A DNA stretch of 28,890 nucleotides from JAZDIT01 sp043804755 (GTDB lineage Bacteria > Patescibacteriota > Minisyncoccia > Minisyncoccales > JAQTPW01), in assembly GCA_043804755.1 (NCBI GenBank), contig JAZDIT010000021.1, positions 1 to 28,890 on the forward strand, written 5' to 3'. Below, one piece after another: positions 15,036 to 24,209 of the stretch (position 1 is its first letter; every line of letters starts with the position of its first letter). Position numbers and translations under genes: made by a program. Below the pieces are notes generated by a model, which searched no databases, was not told where the DNA came from, and saw only the letters and a program-made list of their open reading frames with translations.

Positions 15036-16301
15036 TTAAAATTTTAACAATTTCTCAAATTTCTCTTTTCCTTTGAACGGACCTATCAAAGCGAGGTTCA
15101 ACTTTTTCGGCTGGAAAATATCCTTCGCTACTTTCAGAATATCATTAGCAGTTATTTTATCAATTTTGGCGAAAATTTCTTTTGGGGTCAGAATTTTCCC
15201 CTCCAAAAGTTCCTGCCCGCCGTAAAAAGCCGCCTGTGCATTGGAGGTTTCCAAAGCCATAGCAAATTTCCCTTTAAAATTGTCTTTTGCTTTTTTAAGC
15301 TCGTAATTTAAAACTTTCTTTTCGGAAATTTTTTTGTATTCCTGCAAAATCGTGGAAATTGCGGTTTCCACCCGTCCGCTGTCGACTCCCGCGCGGGTTA
15401 CAAGATATCCCGTATCGGAGTCTTCATCGACATCGGTACTCACGTAATAAGCAAGGCTCAATTTTTCCCTCACTTCCATGAACAAGCGTGAACTCATTCC
15501 GCCGCCCAGAATTGTACCAAGGATTTCTTGGACGTATCTTTGCGGATGAAAACTATTGTACCCGCGGACCCCGAGACAAAGATGCGTCTGATCGGTTTTC
15601 CGTTCCCTGACAAGACATTCGGGTTTTTTCTGTCCCTCAATAACTTTCGGCTTCGGGAAAGGATTGCCTGTTTTTATTCTTGAAAAATATTTTTTGGCCA
15701 AGTTTACCGCTTTATCCGTTTCTATTTTTCCGGCAAGACACAAAACCGTATTTTTCGACACATACTGTTTCTTCATATAATCTATCAGTTTCTTGCGATT
15801 CAACGATTTTACGGTTTCTTTCGTACCTGCGATGTACCAGCCGGCTGGCTGATCGCCATAAAGAAGCTCGGGCCATAAAACGCCGATCTGAATCATCGGA
15901 TGGTCGTAAATCATATTAATTTCTTCCACTATTACTCCTTTTTCCTTTTCTATTTCTTTTCCCGGAAGAGTAGAGTTCAAAAAAATATCCGAAACGATAT
16001 CCAGAGCGAGTTCAAAATTTGATGTCTCAGCTTTTGCAAAGTACCCCGTATATTCCTGCGAGGTGAAAGCATTGTAGTTTCCCCCGATTCTGTCCAACGG
16101 CTCAGCGATATCAAGCGAAGATGGGCGCTTTTTCGTCCCTTTAAAATACATATGTTCCAGAAAATGTGAAATGCCGTTTATTTCCTTGGTTTCATATTTG
16201 GAACCTGTCCCGACCAAAGCCAAAACAGTTGCTGTTTGCGAGCTTTGCTGAGGAACCGTAATGATCCTTAATCCGTTTTCCAGGACTGTTTTATGCAGCA
16301 T
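15036..16301 (-). CDS. M16-family zinc metallopeptidase (processing-peptidase-like)
   Basis: A 421-aa protein with the inverted zinc motif HFLEH at residues 46-50 and the third ligand Glu at 127 (VIVEEINMIYDHP), the exact HxxEH-x76-E spacing. The remaining ALVGTGSKYE, FKGTKKRP and FTSQEYTGYFAK blocks match the PqqL/mitochondrial processing peptidase beta group. The C-terminal half (LGGGMSSRLFMEVREKLSLAYYVS) is the inactive second M16 half, so it is a complete two-domain protease. No signal peptide is seen, so it is probably cytoplasmic. Its start overlaps the glyS stop by 11 nt. Confidence 0.94.
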   Translation of the reverse strand: MLHKTVLENGLRIITVPQQSSQTATVLALVGTGSKYETKEINGISHFLEHMYFKGTKKRPSSLDIAEPLDRIGGNYNAFTSQEYTGYFAKAETSNFELALDIVSDIFLNSTLPGKEIEKEKGVIVEEINMIYDHPMIQIGVLWPELLYGDQPAGWYIAGTKETVKSLNRKKLIDYMKKQYVSKNTVLCLAGKIETDKAVNLAKKYFSRIKTGNPFPKPKVIEGQKKPECLVRERKTDQTHLCLGVRGYNSFHPQRYVQEILGTILGGGMSSRLFMEVREKLSLAYYVSTDVDEDSDTGYLVTRAGVDSGRVETAISTILQEYKKISEKKVLNYELKKAKDNFKGKFAMALETSNAQAAFYGGQELLEGKILTPKEIFAKIDKITANDILKVAKDIFQPKKLNLALIGPFKGKEKFEKLLKF

Positions 16302-17658
16302 TTATTTTTTCGCTTATTATTCCGGCCAGACTGTCGATTTTAATTCTTTCCTGCGCCATAGTATCACGATCGCGCAACGTGACATCATTTTTCTCCAGAG
16401 TTTCAAAATCAACGGTTACGCAAAAAGGCGTTCCGATTTCATCCTGCCTGCGGTATCTTCTTCCTATGGAACCTGCTTCGTCATATTGGCAGATGAAACA
16501 AGGTTTCAGCATTTTATAGATATCTTTCGCTTTTTTCGTTATTTCTTCCTTGTTCTTGACCAAGGGTAGAACCGCAACCTTAATCGGCGCCACTTTTTTA
16601 TTTAATCTCAGAACCACTTCTTCTTCCTTCGTGGATTTTGTCGTTTCGGTTCTGCCTCCCTTCACTTCTTCATAGGCATCGGCCAGCAATGCAAGTAATA
16701 ACCTGTCTATGCCCAAACTGGGCTCTATCACAAACGGAACGTATTTTTCTTTTGTCTCCTCATCAAAGTAACCCAAATCCTTTCCGGAAAATTTTGTATG
16801 CTGGGAAAGATCGTAGTTTGTTCTGTTTGCTATCCCGGTCAGTTCAGACCATCCGAAAGGAAACTTATACTCTATATCTATCGTTCTTTTGGAATAATGC
16901 GACAGATTCTCTTTTTTATGTTCATATCTCCTCAGGTTTTCCTTTTTAATTCCCAAACTTATTATGAATTTCTCCCAGTTATCAACCCATTCTTCAAACG
17001 CTTTTTCGTCTTCGCCCGGCTTTACGAAATATTCGATTTCGGCCTGCTCGAATTCCCGCGAACGGAAAATAAAGTTTCCCGTGGTGATTTCGTTTCTGAA
17101 AGCCCGACCTATCTGTGCGATACCAAAAGGAATCTTCGTTCTCATCGAATCGCGGACCGAAGAAAAATCGGTAAACATCGCCTGTGCCGTTTCCGGACGC
17201 AAATAAGCCGTGTGGGTATCGTCTTCAACCGGCCCGAGGAATGTTTTAAACATCAGATTAAATTGCCGGGACTCCGTAAAATCGCTTTTTCCGCACTGGG
17301 TACACTGGTTTTTTTCTTTTGCTTTCCCCTGTCCGATAAAGTTTCCCTCTGCCATATGATCAGCTCTGAAACGCAAATGGCAATGTTTGCATTCTATGAG
17401 GGGATCAGTGAAATTTTTGAGATGTCCCGACGCCTCCCATGTCTTGGGATGCATTATAATCGGAGTATCGATTAAAACGATATCGTCTCTCTTTTGGATG
17501 AACGTTTTCAGCCATTCCTGCTTTATATTATTTTTCAAAAGCGAACCCAGGGGACCGTAATCCCATAAAGCTTCAACGCCTCCGTAAATCTCCGAAGATT
17601 GGAAAATAAATCCCCGTCTTTTACAAAGAGATACTATTTTTTCCATTGAGTTTTCCAT
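16291..17658 (-). CDS. glyS: Glycyl-tRNA synthetase, dimeric class II type
   Basis: A 455-aa class II synthetase of the alpha2 type, not the alpha2-beta2 type. The N-terminus (VSLCKRRGFIFQSSEIYGGVEALWDYGPLGSLLKN spans the family start) and LRPETAQAMFTDF (motif 2 region) fit. So do FRNEITTGNFIFRSREFEQAEIEYF and the motif 3 region EPSLGIDRLLLALL. The C-terminal ~110 residues form the anticodon domain (IKVAVLPLVKN, YDEAGSIGRRYRRQDEIGTPFCVTVD). A CKHCHLRF...CTQCG insertion may bind zinc. An in-frame Met four codons downstream is an alternative start. It follows the DUF11-like gene by 14 nt. Confidence 0.96.
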   Translation of the reverse strand: MENSMEKIVSLCKRRGFIFQSSEIYGGVEALWDYGPLGSLLKNNIKQEWLKTFIQKRDDIVLIDTPIIMHPKTWEASGHLKNFTDPLIECKHCHLRFRADHMAEGNFIGQGKAKEKNQCTQCGKSDFTESRQFNLMFKTFLGPVEDDTHTAYLRPETAQAMFTDFSSVRDSMRTKIPFGIAQIGRAFRNEITTGNFIFRSREFEQAEIEYFVKPGEDEKAFEEWVDNWEKFIISLGIKKENLRRYEHKKENLSHYSKRTIDIEYKFPFGWSELTGIANRTNYDLSQHTKFSGKDLGYFDEETKEKYVPFVIEPSLGIDRLLLALLADAYEEVKGGRTETTKSTKEEEVVLRLNKKVAPIKVAVLPLVKNKEEITKKAKDIYKMLKPCFICQYDEAGSIGRRYRRQDEIGTPFCVTVDFETLEKNDVTLRDRDTMAQERIKIDSLAGIISEKINAA

Positions 17659-17672
17659 TGAATAAAATTGTT

Positions 17673-19337
17673 TTACCTGACTGTTCCCTGCCGATCGATG
17701 CTCGGATCGTCGGGCAACGTCGTGTTTATTCCAGAAGAAACTCCTTCGACTGTTTCATTGGTCCAACTGTCTTCTCCTGAAATTTTTGACTGACCGATGA
17801 TATCGGGAGCTTGTCCGATTTGCGAGCTTGCAGGCAGGAATGATACCTGGAAAGAGACATTGGGTGCGAGATTCAAGACTCCCTGGCCTACCCGAAGGTC
17901 TCCGGCTTCCCAGACGATTTCCCTTGATTGCGAATCGAAAGTCATTCTCGAATCCTCCGGGAATATTTTCCCGGTCAGCTGGACATTCTGCGGTAAAATG
18001 GTTTTAACTTTTACGTTTTTCACCTCGTTGTAATAATTCTTTGCCTGCCAGCTTATCGTATAAGTCGTGGTTTGACCGGCCCGCGGAGGAATGGGCCCTG
18101 AATTTCCGAAAATTTCATCCTGAAAAAACCCTTTTTGCACTATTTCCAGTTTTGAATTGACCTTGGTAGTAAATTCTTCCCCGACTTGACCGAGATTGAC
18201 ATCATTTCTTACGGTCAAGTTTCCATTTGCCGAAGGAACCTCGAAATCGGCTTTCAGCTTCACCCAGAAATCGATTTTACCTTCTTCTCCCGGACCTAAA
18301 AATTGAAGACTGGAAAATGTTCTCCAGTCCCAGATGATCGAGTTGTCTCCCATGGTAAATTTCCCTGTGGGGGCTTGTAATGTCTGCAAATCGAATATAT
18401 CGCCGACCAAAGTATCTACCAGAGTGAGATTGGATAAGGCACTTTCTCCCAGATTCCTGAAAAATATTTCGTAATGGAGCTGATCTCCCGGATTTGCAAC
18501 ATAATCGGCATTGCCGTTTATCTGCTGAGTTATTCTGAGGGCGGGTTTTATGATTTCCACGCCTCTCGCAATTTCTTTCAATAGAATAAATTCGCCGTCT
18601 TTCCATATTCCCAGTTTTGCCGAAAACATTTTTTGCTCCCCGACTTCGCCCTGTATTCTACCCGTAATTTCAATCCTTCCCCCTTCTGCTTTGTTTAACG
18701 GCGGCAATTCCCATTCTATTTTTTCCAGGGAATTAGGATTTGAACTTATGAATTCAAAACCGACGGGATATTCGGCGGTGATTCTCAAATTTAAGAGAGG
18801 ATAATCTATATTCGAAAAGTAATTCAATCTGAATTTAAAATCTTTGGAAGATTCTATTTTGGACGGCAAGTCGAATTCGAATGTTAAGGGAAGAGACTTT
18901 ACCTGTGTGGTAAAAGATGTGTCTGATTCGTAGCGCGCCTTCAGATTTTTCGGACGATAGCTCAAACTCGCCTTTGCCGTTTCGGTTTCTCCTTCTTGTC
19001 CTATAAGCCTCGCCTTAAAAGTCACCGTTTTCTCTTCGCCGGGATAAATGTCTTCCAATGGAATTTCCTGCCAGACAGCTCCGTTATCGACTATCGCATT
19101 CTTAGGATATTCGAAAATCAGTTTTGCTTCCTCAAGCCTTACATTTCCGTTGTTTTTGTACTTTACGGTGTATTCGAATTCTTTTGCAAAATCCGCCGAG
19201 GCCGGCCCGAGTATCTCCAGTTTTATAATATCTTTCGAATATATATTCCTTTGCCAATACCAAAAAAATACGGCTCCCACGGCTACCAGTAAAATGATTA
19301 AAATCGGATAGATTTTCCCTTTAGGTTTTTTAAGCAT
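17673..19337 (-). CDS. Membrane-anchored DUF11-like surface protein
   Basis: A 554-aa protein. Residues 10-27 (YPILIILLVAVGAVFFWY) form a single N-terminal transmembrane anchor after a Lys-rich start, so most of the chain should lie outside the membrane. The rest is a row of immunoglobulin-like beta modules. Each has the repeated sense of FEYTVKYKNNGNVRLEEAKL, FRLNYFSNIDYPLLNLRI, LHYEIFFRNLGESALSNLTL and TTYTISWQAKNYYNEVKNV, the DUF11/CARDB pattern of comparing asymmetric transport-like strands. No catalytic motif is seen. The C-terminus is polar (LPDDPSIDRQGTVR) with no cell-wall sorting signal. A surface structural or adhesion role is inference. A 53 bp upstream gap holds a candidate promoter of its own. 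Confidence 0.8.
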   Translation of the reverse strand: MLKKPKGKIYPILIILLVAVGAVFFWYWQRNIYSKDIIKLEILGPASADFAKEFEYTVKYKNNGNVRLEEAKLIFEYPKNAIVDNGAVWQEIPLEDIYPGEEKTVTFKARLIGQEGETETAKASLSYRPKNLKARYESDTSFTTQVKSLPLTFEFDLPSKIESSKDFKFRLNYFSNIDYPLLNLRITAEYPVGFEFISSNPNSLEKIEWELPPLNKAEGGRIEITGRIQGEVGEQKMFSAKLGIWKDGEFILLKEIARGVEIIKPALRITQQINGNADYVANPGDQLHYEIFFRNLGESALSNLTLVDTLVGDIFDLQTLQAPTGKFTMGDNSIIWDWRTFSSLQFLGPGEEGKIDFWVKLKADFEVPSANGNLTVRNDVNLGQVGEEFTTKVNSKLEIVQKGFFQDEIFGNSGPIPPRAGQTTTYTISWQAKNYYNEVKNVKVKTILPQNVQLTGKIFPEDSRMTFDSQSREIVWEAGDLRVGQGVLNLAPNVSFQVSFLPASSQIGQAPDIIGQSKISGEDSWTNETVEGVSSGINTTLPDDPSIDRQGTVR

Positions 19338-19348
19338 ATATTAGTTTA

Positions 19349-19357
19349 AATATAGCA
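19349..19357 (-). promoter_or_regulatory. Candidate extended -10 promoter for the DUF11-like gene
   Basis: On the minus strand TGC-TATATT (19357-19349) forms an extended -10 element, 11 nt before the ATG at 19337. No clear -35 is seen at the normal distance. It predicts a leader of about five nt and independent expression from recO. Confidence 0.4.
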
Positions 19358-19390
19358 TTTATCCTTCACTTTTACGAAAAATCGGAAAAT

Positions 19391-20119
19391 TCATTTTGCG
19401 GAGCTCAAAACATAGGTAAGATAACTTTTGGAAACCGACTCCAACTCCTTCGAATGATCGATTCCCATTTTTATCTTGGCCAAAAGTTTCCAATTTTTTT
19501 TAAGAATAATTCTCAAAATTTTGACGATTCCGGCATCTATCACTTTGGCATACCTGACCATTCCTGCACAATTCTGGCAGATAGCTCCTCCTTCCCGCGG
19601 ACTGAAATATATTTTGGCAGGCGTTATTTTTTTAGCACAAGAAGTGCAAGCATACAATTCCATCTGATATCCCAATATTGAAAGGAAATTAAATAAAAAA
19701 TAATGGTATATGAGCTGCAGATTATTCTGCGGAAATTGCAGATTATTAAGTTTTTTGAAGATATCCGACAATAATTCCCATATCTCCTCATCTCGTTCCT
19801 GTCCCCTGATCAGATCATCCAAAATTTCGGAAATTTGGCAGGCGACCTTCAGACGGTTCAAATCTCTCCTTAAATTTTTGAATTTTTCTATGAGAATGGC
19901 GTCCGTCAGAGTTTTGTATCCCTTACCCTGGATGAATTCAATTTCGGACAGATAAAAAATTTCCGCGCCCGCCCGCAGTTTTGAAGCCGTCTTCCTTATC
20001 GCTTTGCCCAAAATCTCCAACTTTCCGAAATCTTCGGTATAAGCGGTAAATAATTGATCCGCTTCACCTCTATCTTCTTTCTTTATTATCATTCCTTTTG
20101 TCCTGTAATGAACGAACAT
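19391..20119 (-). CDS. recO: DNA repair protein RecO
   Basis: A 242-aa RecO, the RecFOR mediator that binds ssDNA and helps load RecA. The N-terminal OB fold (residues 1-80) starts MFVHYRTKGMIIKKEDRGEADQ and has YTEDFGKLEILGKAIRKTASKLRAG. The helical C-terminal part contains a zinc finger with Cys158, Cys161, Cys181 and Cys184 (CTSC...CQNC). RecO of this size is typical. It lies 6 nt after the 151-aa hypothetical gene, which in turn follows ileS by 3 nt. Confidence 0.94.
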   Translation of the reverse strand: MFVHYRTKGMIIKKEDRGEADQLFTAYTEDFGKLEILGKAIRKTASKLRAGAEIFYLSEIEFIQGKGYKTLTDAILIEKFKNLRRDLNRLKVACQISEILDDLIRGQERDEEIWELLSDIFKKLNNLQFPQNNLQLIYHYFLFNFLSILGYQMELYACTSCAKKITPAKIYFSPREGGAICQNCAGMVRYAKVIDAGIVKILRIILKKNWKLLAKIKMGIDHSKELESVSKSYLTYVLSSAK

Positions 20120-20125
20120 AGTAAT

Positions 20126-20581
20126 TTATGACTTCTCTTCCGGATTTTCCTCTTCCAAAAGCATATCAAGTCCCTCTTTAAGCTGTTTCCTCTCCTCGGG
20201 AGAAACATTTTTATATTTCCCTTGGCTTCCTAAGTTCAGCTGTTCTCGCGCCTTTTTCACTTCATCGATATCGATATTCTGTCCCATTTCCGATGTTATT
20301 ATGTCGGTCGCCAACTGTTTCCTTCTGTTTTTATCAAATTTGTTATCCTTTTTGAAAATCAGATTGCCCGAATCTCTTTCAAGTCTTTTTTTAAAATCTT
20401 CCGCGGAAACAAAACCCGGCTTCTTCCCAATTATCGATTTTCCAAGTATGGTATTTGGCTCTTTTTTAATTTTGGAGGAAAGTTTGTTTTTTAAGTTAAC
20501 TTTCTCAAAATCCCGCTTCTCGCCTAATTTTGGCTTGTCTGAAAATGATCTTGGTTTCCAAAAATTTTCGAGAATACCCAT
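20126..20581 (-). CDS. Hypothetical protein, charged and probably partly disordered
   Basis: I do not recognise this 151-aa protein. It is Lys/Glu/Asp-rich, has no cysteines and no membrane segments. The first ~55 residues look disordered (repeated Lys-Pro and Lys-Leu stretches). Residues ~60-150 may form short helices: GFVSAEDFKKRLERD, NRRKQLATDIITSEMG, DIDEVKKAREQLN and SPEERKQLKEGLDMLLEEENPE. It lies in close spacing between ileS (3 nt) and recO (6 nt), with good codon continuity, so it is very likely expressed. A role linked to either neighbour cannot be claimed. Confidence 0.8.
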   Translation of the reverse strand: MGILENFWKPRSFSDKPKLGEKRDFEKVNLKNKLSSKIKKEPNTILGKSIIGKKPGFVSAEDFKKRLERDSGNLIFKKDNKFDKNRRKQLATDIITSEMGQNIDIDEVKKAREQLNLGSQGKYKNVSPEERKQLKEGLDMLLEEENPEEKS

Positions 20582-20584
20582 AGA

Positions 20585-23500
20585 TTATATTTTTTGGATT
20601 GCTAATGACAAATTGTATTCGTCGACTTTGATTTCTTGCTTTATTTTGAAACCTTTAGCTTGTTTATCAATTTGAAAATATTTTATTTTCCCTTCTTTGA
20701 TGATCGTTTTTTCATTTCTTTTTAGAATTTTCTCCAATTCCGGCGAAGCCGAGTATTTTACTGAAATCTTGTCTTTCGGTTTCAAGTTTGATTTCTTCCT
20801 CATTTCCTGGATATTCCTTATTATCTCCCTGATTTGCCCCTCTTCTTTCAATTCTTTTGTAATTTGAGTATCCAATTCTATTTCGCCCTTTATTTTCGGA
20901 TTATAAACCACTTCCTTTACGTTTATCTCCTCTTTTATCAATTCCAGCAGTTCTTTATCGATCATCACTTTCCCGCCTTTGATTTCCAATTTTTGCAGCG
21001 GCTGCCTGACTTTTATTTTGGCTTTTGCTCTTTCTGCCAGGGCTAAGGTAACCGTCTCCCGCACTTTCTCCATTTCAGAAATCAGATCCTTGTCGATTGC
21101 TTTTGTATTCACTTTGGACCACTTTTCCAGATGCACTGATTTTGGCTTTTCAAAATTAAGATTCCTTATTTTCTGATAAATTTCTTCTGACAGGAAAGGA
21201 ATGAACGGAGCCGATAATTTGCTTAATTCAAACAAAACCGATTCCAGAGTAGCGGAAGCGATTCTGGCTTCTTTTTTCGTTTTGGGCTTCTGTAATCTTC
21301 TGCGCGATCTTCTTATATACCACAACGAAAGATCGTCAACCGAAAATTTCTCGATCGCCCGCGCGGATCCGGTGACATCATATCTGTCTAGGTAATCTGA
21401 AACGTTCTGGATAAGTTCATTGAGCTTGGAGATTATCCACTTGTCCAGCTGGGTTAAATCTTTGGCTTTTATATTGCTTTTGGTCTTTTCCCGGTAGGTC
21501 TCCCAGAAAACATGACAATTCCATAGAGTAAGAATGAATTTTTTCAGAGTTCCGTCTATGTCTTTTTCCGTAAACAGTTTGGATTCCCCAGGCTGGTTTA
21601 TCGTATAAAAATACCATCTCACGGCGTCTACTCCGTATTTTTCGATGATATCCCAGGGATTCACTATATTACCCTTAGATTTTGACATTTTTTCGCCTTT
21701 TTCATCCAGAACGTGGCCGAGGGAAATCACGTTTTTATACGGGGATTCGAAACCCAGCAATGTCGAAATCGAAAGAAGTGTATAAAACCATCCTCTCGTC
21801 TGGTCTATGGCCTCGGAAATGTAATCCGCCGGAAATGATTCGGGGGGCAATAAAATTTGCGTTTTGGATTTTTGATTCTGGTTGAACGGCCAGTGTTCCT
21901 GTGCAAAAGGCATGGAACCTGAATCAAACCAAACATCCAATACCTCGGAAACCCTTTCCATAAATCCACCGCATTTTCCGCAAAAAAATCTGACCTCGTC
22001 TATATATGGTTTGTGGAAATCAAGTTCCAGTTTTTCGTTATAAGGAAGACTTTTGAATTCCAATTCCCTCACCTCTCCGGTTTCTATCTCTTTTTTAGCC
22101 ATTATGATGCCGGCGAATTCCCTCATTGAATATCCGTACAATATTTTTTCAAGCAATGTTATCGTCCTTTCGTGGCTGACGATCAAAATGTTTCTCCCCG
22201 AATATTTTTTCTCCATATCCTTGGTGAAATCTCTCATTCTTTTTTCGACGCTGATGTAGTTTTCGCCTCCGGGTGGCGCGATTTTGAACCTTTTTTCGTA
22301 ATATTCGGCGGGGGGAAGTTTTTTCTCCGGGTCCCAGAATCTGCCAACTTCCTCAATCGGTTTTCCGTTAAAAATTCCGGAATCTATTTCTCTCAATCTT
22401 TTATCGAGCTTTACCTCCTGGCCGATTTCTTTTCCTATAATCTCGGCTGTTTGCTTGGTTCTCAAAAGGTCTGAAGAAAAAATCAAATCTATTTTTTTAT
22501 TCTTCAGTTTCTTTGCGGTTTCTTTGGCTTCCGCTTTGCCTTTTATCGTCAGGGGGCACTCTATGGGTTCCGGCCAGCAGACGCATATCTTTTTTTGGTT
22601 TTTGACCGAATGCCCGTGCCTCACGACGTAATATTTGTTCTTGCTGAATTTCTGCGAAACAAGGTCTGCCTTTGATCCGATTACTTCAATGGTACCGCAT
22701 GTTTTGCATTTCCAAACCGGCAAGGGAGTGCCCCAATATCTTTCACGGGATAACGGCCAATCCTTTACTTCTTTCAGCCATTCTCCGAATCTTCCCTCTT
22801 TAAGATGCGATGGTATCCAGTTGATTTTTTCGTTATTCTCTATTAAATTATCTTTTACTTCCTGCATATTTATAAACCAGCTCTGTCTTGCATAATAGAG
22901 TAACGGCGATTTGCAGCGCCAACAGAAAGGATAATCGTGCTCATACTGTTCAGTCTTGAAAAGAAGGCCTCTGTTTTTTAAATCCTCCACTATCAGGGGA
23001 TCTGCCGTTTTTACGAACAGCCCAGCCCACTTTTTCGCCTCTAGGCGGAATTTTCCTTCTTCGTCAACGGTGAGCAAAATCGGAAAATCCGGCAGGTTTT
23101 GCGCCTTAAGCTTAGTGTTTTGCGCCTGTATGGCTTCCATGTCCTCCGCGCCGAAAGCGGGAGCTATATGCACCAGGCCTGAGCCGTCTTCAAGCGAAAC
23201 GAACGCCGCGGGTATGACCCTATATATCGTAACGCCTTCCTGCGACTCGACGGGAAAAGGAGCTTCATAATACAAATTCACCAAATCCTTTCCTTTGAAT
23301 TCTTCAAGAATTTCCGCATTCTCCAAACCAGACGCTTTCAGTCGTTCTTTCGCCAGAATCAAATTGTCGTCTCCGAATTTCACTTTTGCATAAACTGAAC
23401 TCGGATTTACGGCAACTGCCACGTTGTCTGGCAAAGTCCAGGGGGTAGTCGTCCAAATAAGAAGGTATGTATTTTTGAATTCGGGGTTTTTTATCCTAAA

Positions 23501-24109
23501 CTTAATGTATATTGCCGGCTCTTTTATCCTCTGATATCCCTGAGCTACCTCATGATATGAAAGACTCGTTCCGCATCTCGGGCAATAAGGAACGACTTTG
23601 TGCCCCTGATAAAGCAACCCCCTTTTGTAAATTTCCTGTATGATCCTCCATATGGTTTCCATATAATCAGTTTCATAGGTGACATAAGGGTTCTTCAAAT
23701 CCAGCCAGAAACCAATCCTTTCCGTCAGGTTTTCCCAATCCTTCAAATATTCCCAAACCGATTGGCGGCATTTTTTATTGAATTTCGCGACTCCGTAATT
23801 TTCAATGTCCTTTTTGTTTTTCAGCCCGAGTTTTTTTTCAATTTCCAATTCAACCGGCAAACCATGGGTATCCCAGCCCGCTTTTCTTTTGACCCTGAAT
23901 CCCCGCATCGTTTTGTACCGGCAAATTATATCTTTGAAAACCCGTGATTCTACGTGGTGAATTCCCGGTCTGCCATTCGCGGTCGGCGGACCTTCATAAA
24001 AAACGAAATCCTTTGCGTTTTTCTTCTGCTCGATGCTTTTTTCAAAAGTCCGGTTCTCTTTCCAGAATTTCAATACTCTTTTTTCTTTTTGCGAAAAATT
24101 TATTTCCAT
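20585..24109 (-). CDS. ileS: Isoleucyl-tRNA synthetase with an inserted histidine-phosphatase domain
   Basis: At 1174 aa, about 130-200 residues longer than usual. The Thermus-like IleRS core starts with GPPTANGRPGIHH (HIGH region, residues 40-52; the first His is Gly). An editing domain follows (LLIWTTTPWTLPDN, GSGLVHIAPAFGAED). After WGTPLPVWKCKTCGTIEVIGS (~459-479) an extra segment of about 200 residues (~491-690) is a complete phosphoglycerate-mutase-like domain: VVRHGH (Arg497, His498), FSSDLLRTKQTA (Arg550), LREIDSGIFNG (Glu574) and ILIVSHERT (His646). The core then resumes at HKPYIDEV with CGKCGG, DVWFDSGSMPFA, and KMSKSKGN (808-815). The anticodon-binding domain follows. Thermus IleRS has only a short linker at this place. 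There is no frameshift. It is the probable first gene of the run to rsmI, 100 bp from argS. Confidence 0.95.
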   Translation of the reverse strand: MEINFSQKEKRVLKFWKENRTFEKSIEQKKNAKDFVFYEGPPTANGRPGIHHVESRVFKDIICRYKTMRGFRVKRKAGWDTHGLPVELEIEKKLGLKNKKDIENYGVAKFNKKCRQSVWEYLKDWENLTERIGFWLDLKNPYVTYETDYMETIWRIIQEIYKRGLLYQGHKVVPYCPRCGTSLSYHEVAQGYQRIKEPAIYIKFRIKNPEFKNTYLLIWTTTPWTLPDNVAVAVNPSSVYAKVKFGDDNLILAKERLKASGLENAEILEEFKGKDLVNLYYEAPFPVESQEGVTIYRVIPAAFVSLEDGSGLVHIAPAFGAEDMEAIQAQNTKLKAQNLPDFPILLTVDEEGKFRLEAKKWAGLFVKTADPLIVEDLKNRGLLFKTEQYEHDYPFCWRCKSPLLYYARQSWFINMQEVKDNLIENNEKINWIPSHLKEGRFGEWLKEVKDWPLSRERYWGTPLPVWKCKTCGTIEVIGSKADLVSQKFSKNKYYVVRHGHSVKNQKKICVCWPEPIECPLTIKGKAEAKETAKKLKNKKIDLIFSSDLLRTKQTAEIIGKEIGQEVKLDKRLREIDSGIFNGKPIEEVGRFWDPEKKLPPAEYYEKRFKIAPPGGENYISVEKRMRDFTKDMEKKYSGRNILIVSHERTITLLEKILYGYSMREFAGIIMAKKEIETGEVRELEFKSLPYNEKLELDFHKPYIDEVRFFCGKCGGFMERVSEVLDVWFDSGSMPFAQEHWPFNQNQKSKTQILLPPESFPADYISEAIDQTRGWFYTLLSISTLLGFESPYKNVISLGHVLDEKGEKMSKSKGNIVNPWDIIEKYGVDAVRWYFYTINQPGESKLFTEKDIDGTLKKFILTLWNCHVFWETYREKTKSNIKAKDLTQLDKWIISKLNELIQNVSDYLDRYDVTGSARAIEKFSVDDLSLWYIRRSRRRLQKPKTKKEARIASATLESVLFELSKLSAPFIPFLSEEIYQKIRNLNFEKPKSVHLEKWSKVNTKAIDKDLISEMEKVRETVTLALAERAKAKIKVRQPLQKLEIKGGKVMIDKELLELIKEEINVKEVVYNPKIKGEIELDTQITKELKEEGQIREIIRNIQEMRKKSNLKPKDKISVKYSASPELEKILKRNEKTIIKEGKIKYFQIDKQAKGFKIKQEIKVDEYNLSLAIQKI

Positions 24110-24140
24110 AAAATTTGAAACGAAGTGAAAATTTTTGGAA

Positions 24141-24196
24141 TCAAGGTTCTTGTTGAAGTCAAGATTCTTTTATGCCGTTGGGCATTCAAGGTTCTT
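24141..24196. repeat. Three copies of TCAAG(G/A)TTCTT between ileS and argS
   Basis: The 11-mer occurs at 24141-24151, 24159-24169 (one change) and 24186-24196, with a small ATGCC/GGCAT hairpin (24172-24185) between the last two. It lies in the 100 bp gap upstream of the ileS ATG. It may be an operator-like iteron or simply slippage; a -35-like TTGACT overlaps the middle copy, but no matching -10 was found. Confidence 0.55.
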
Positions 24197-24209
24197 ATAT
24201 CCATTGTCT

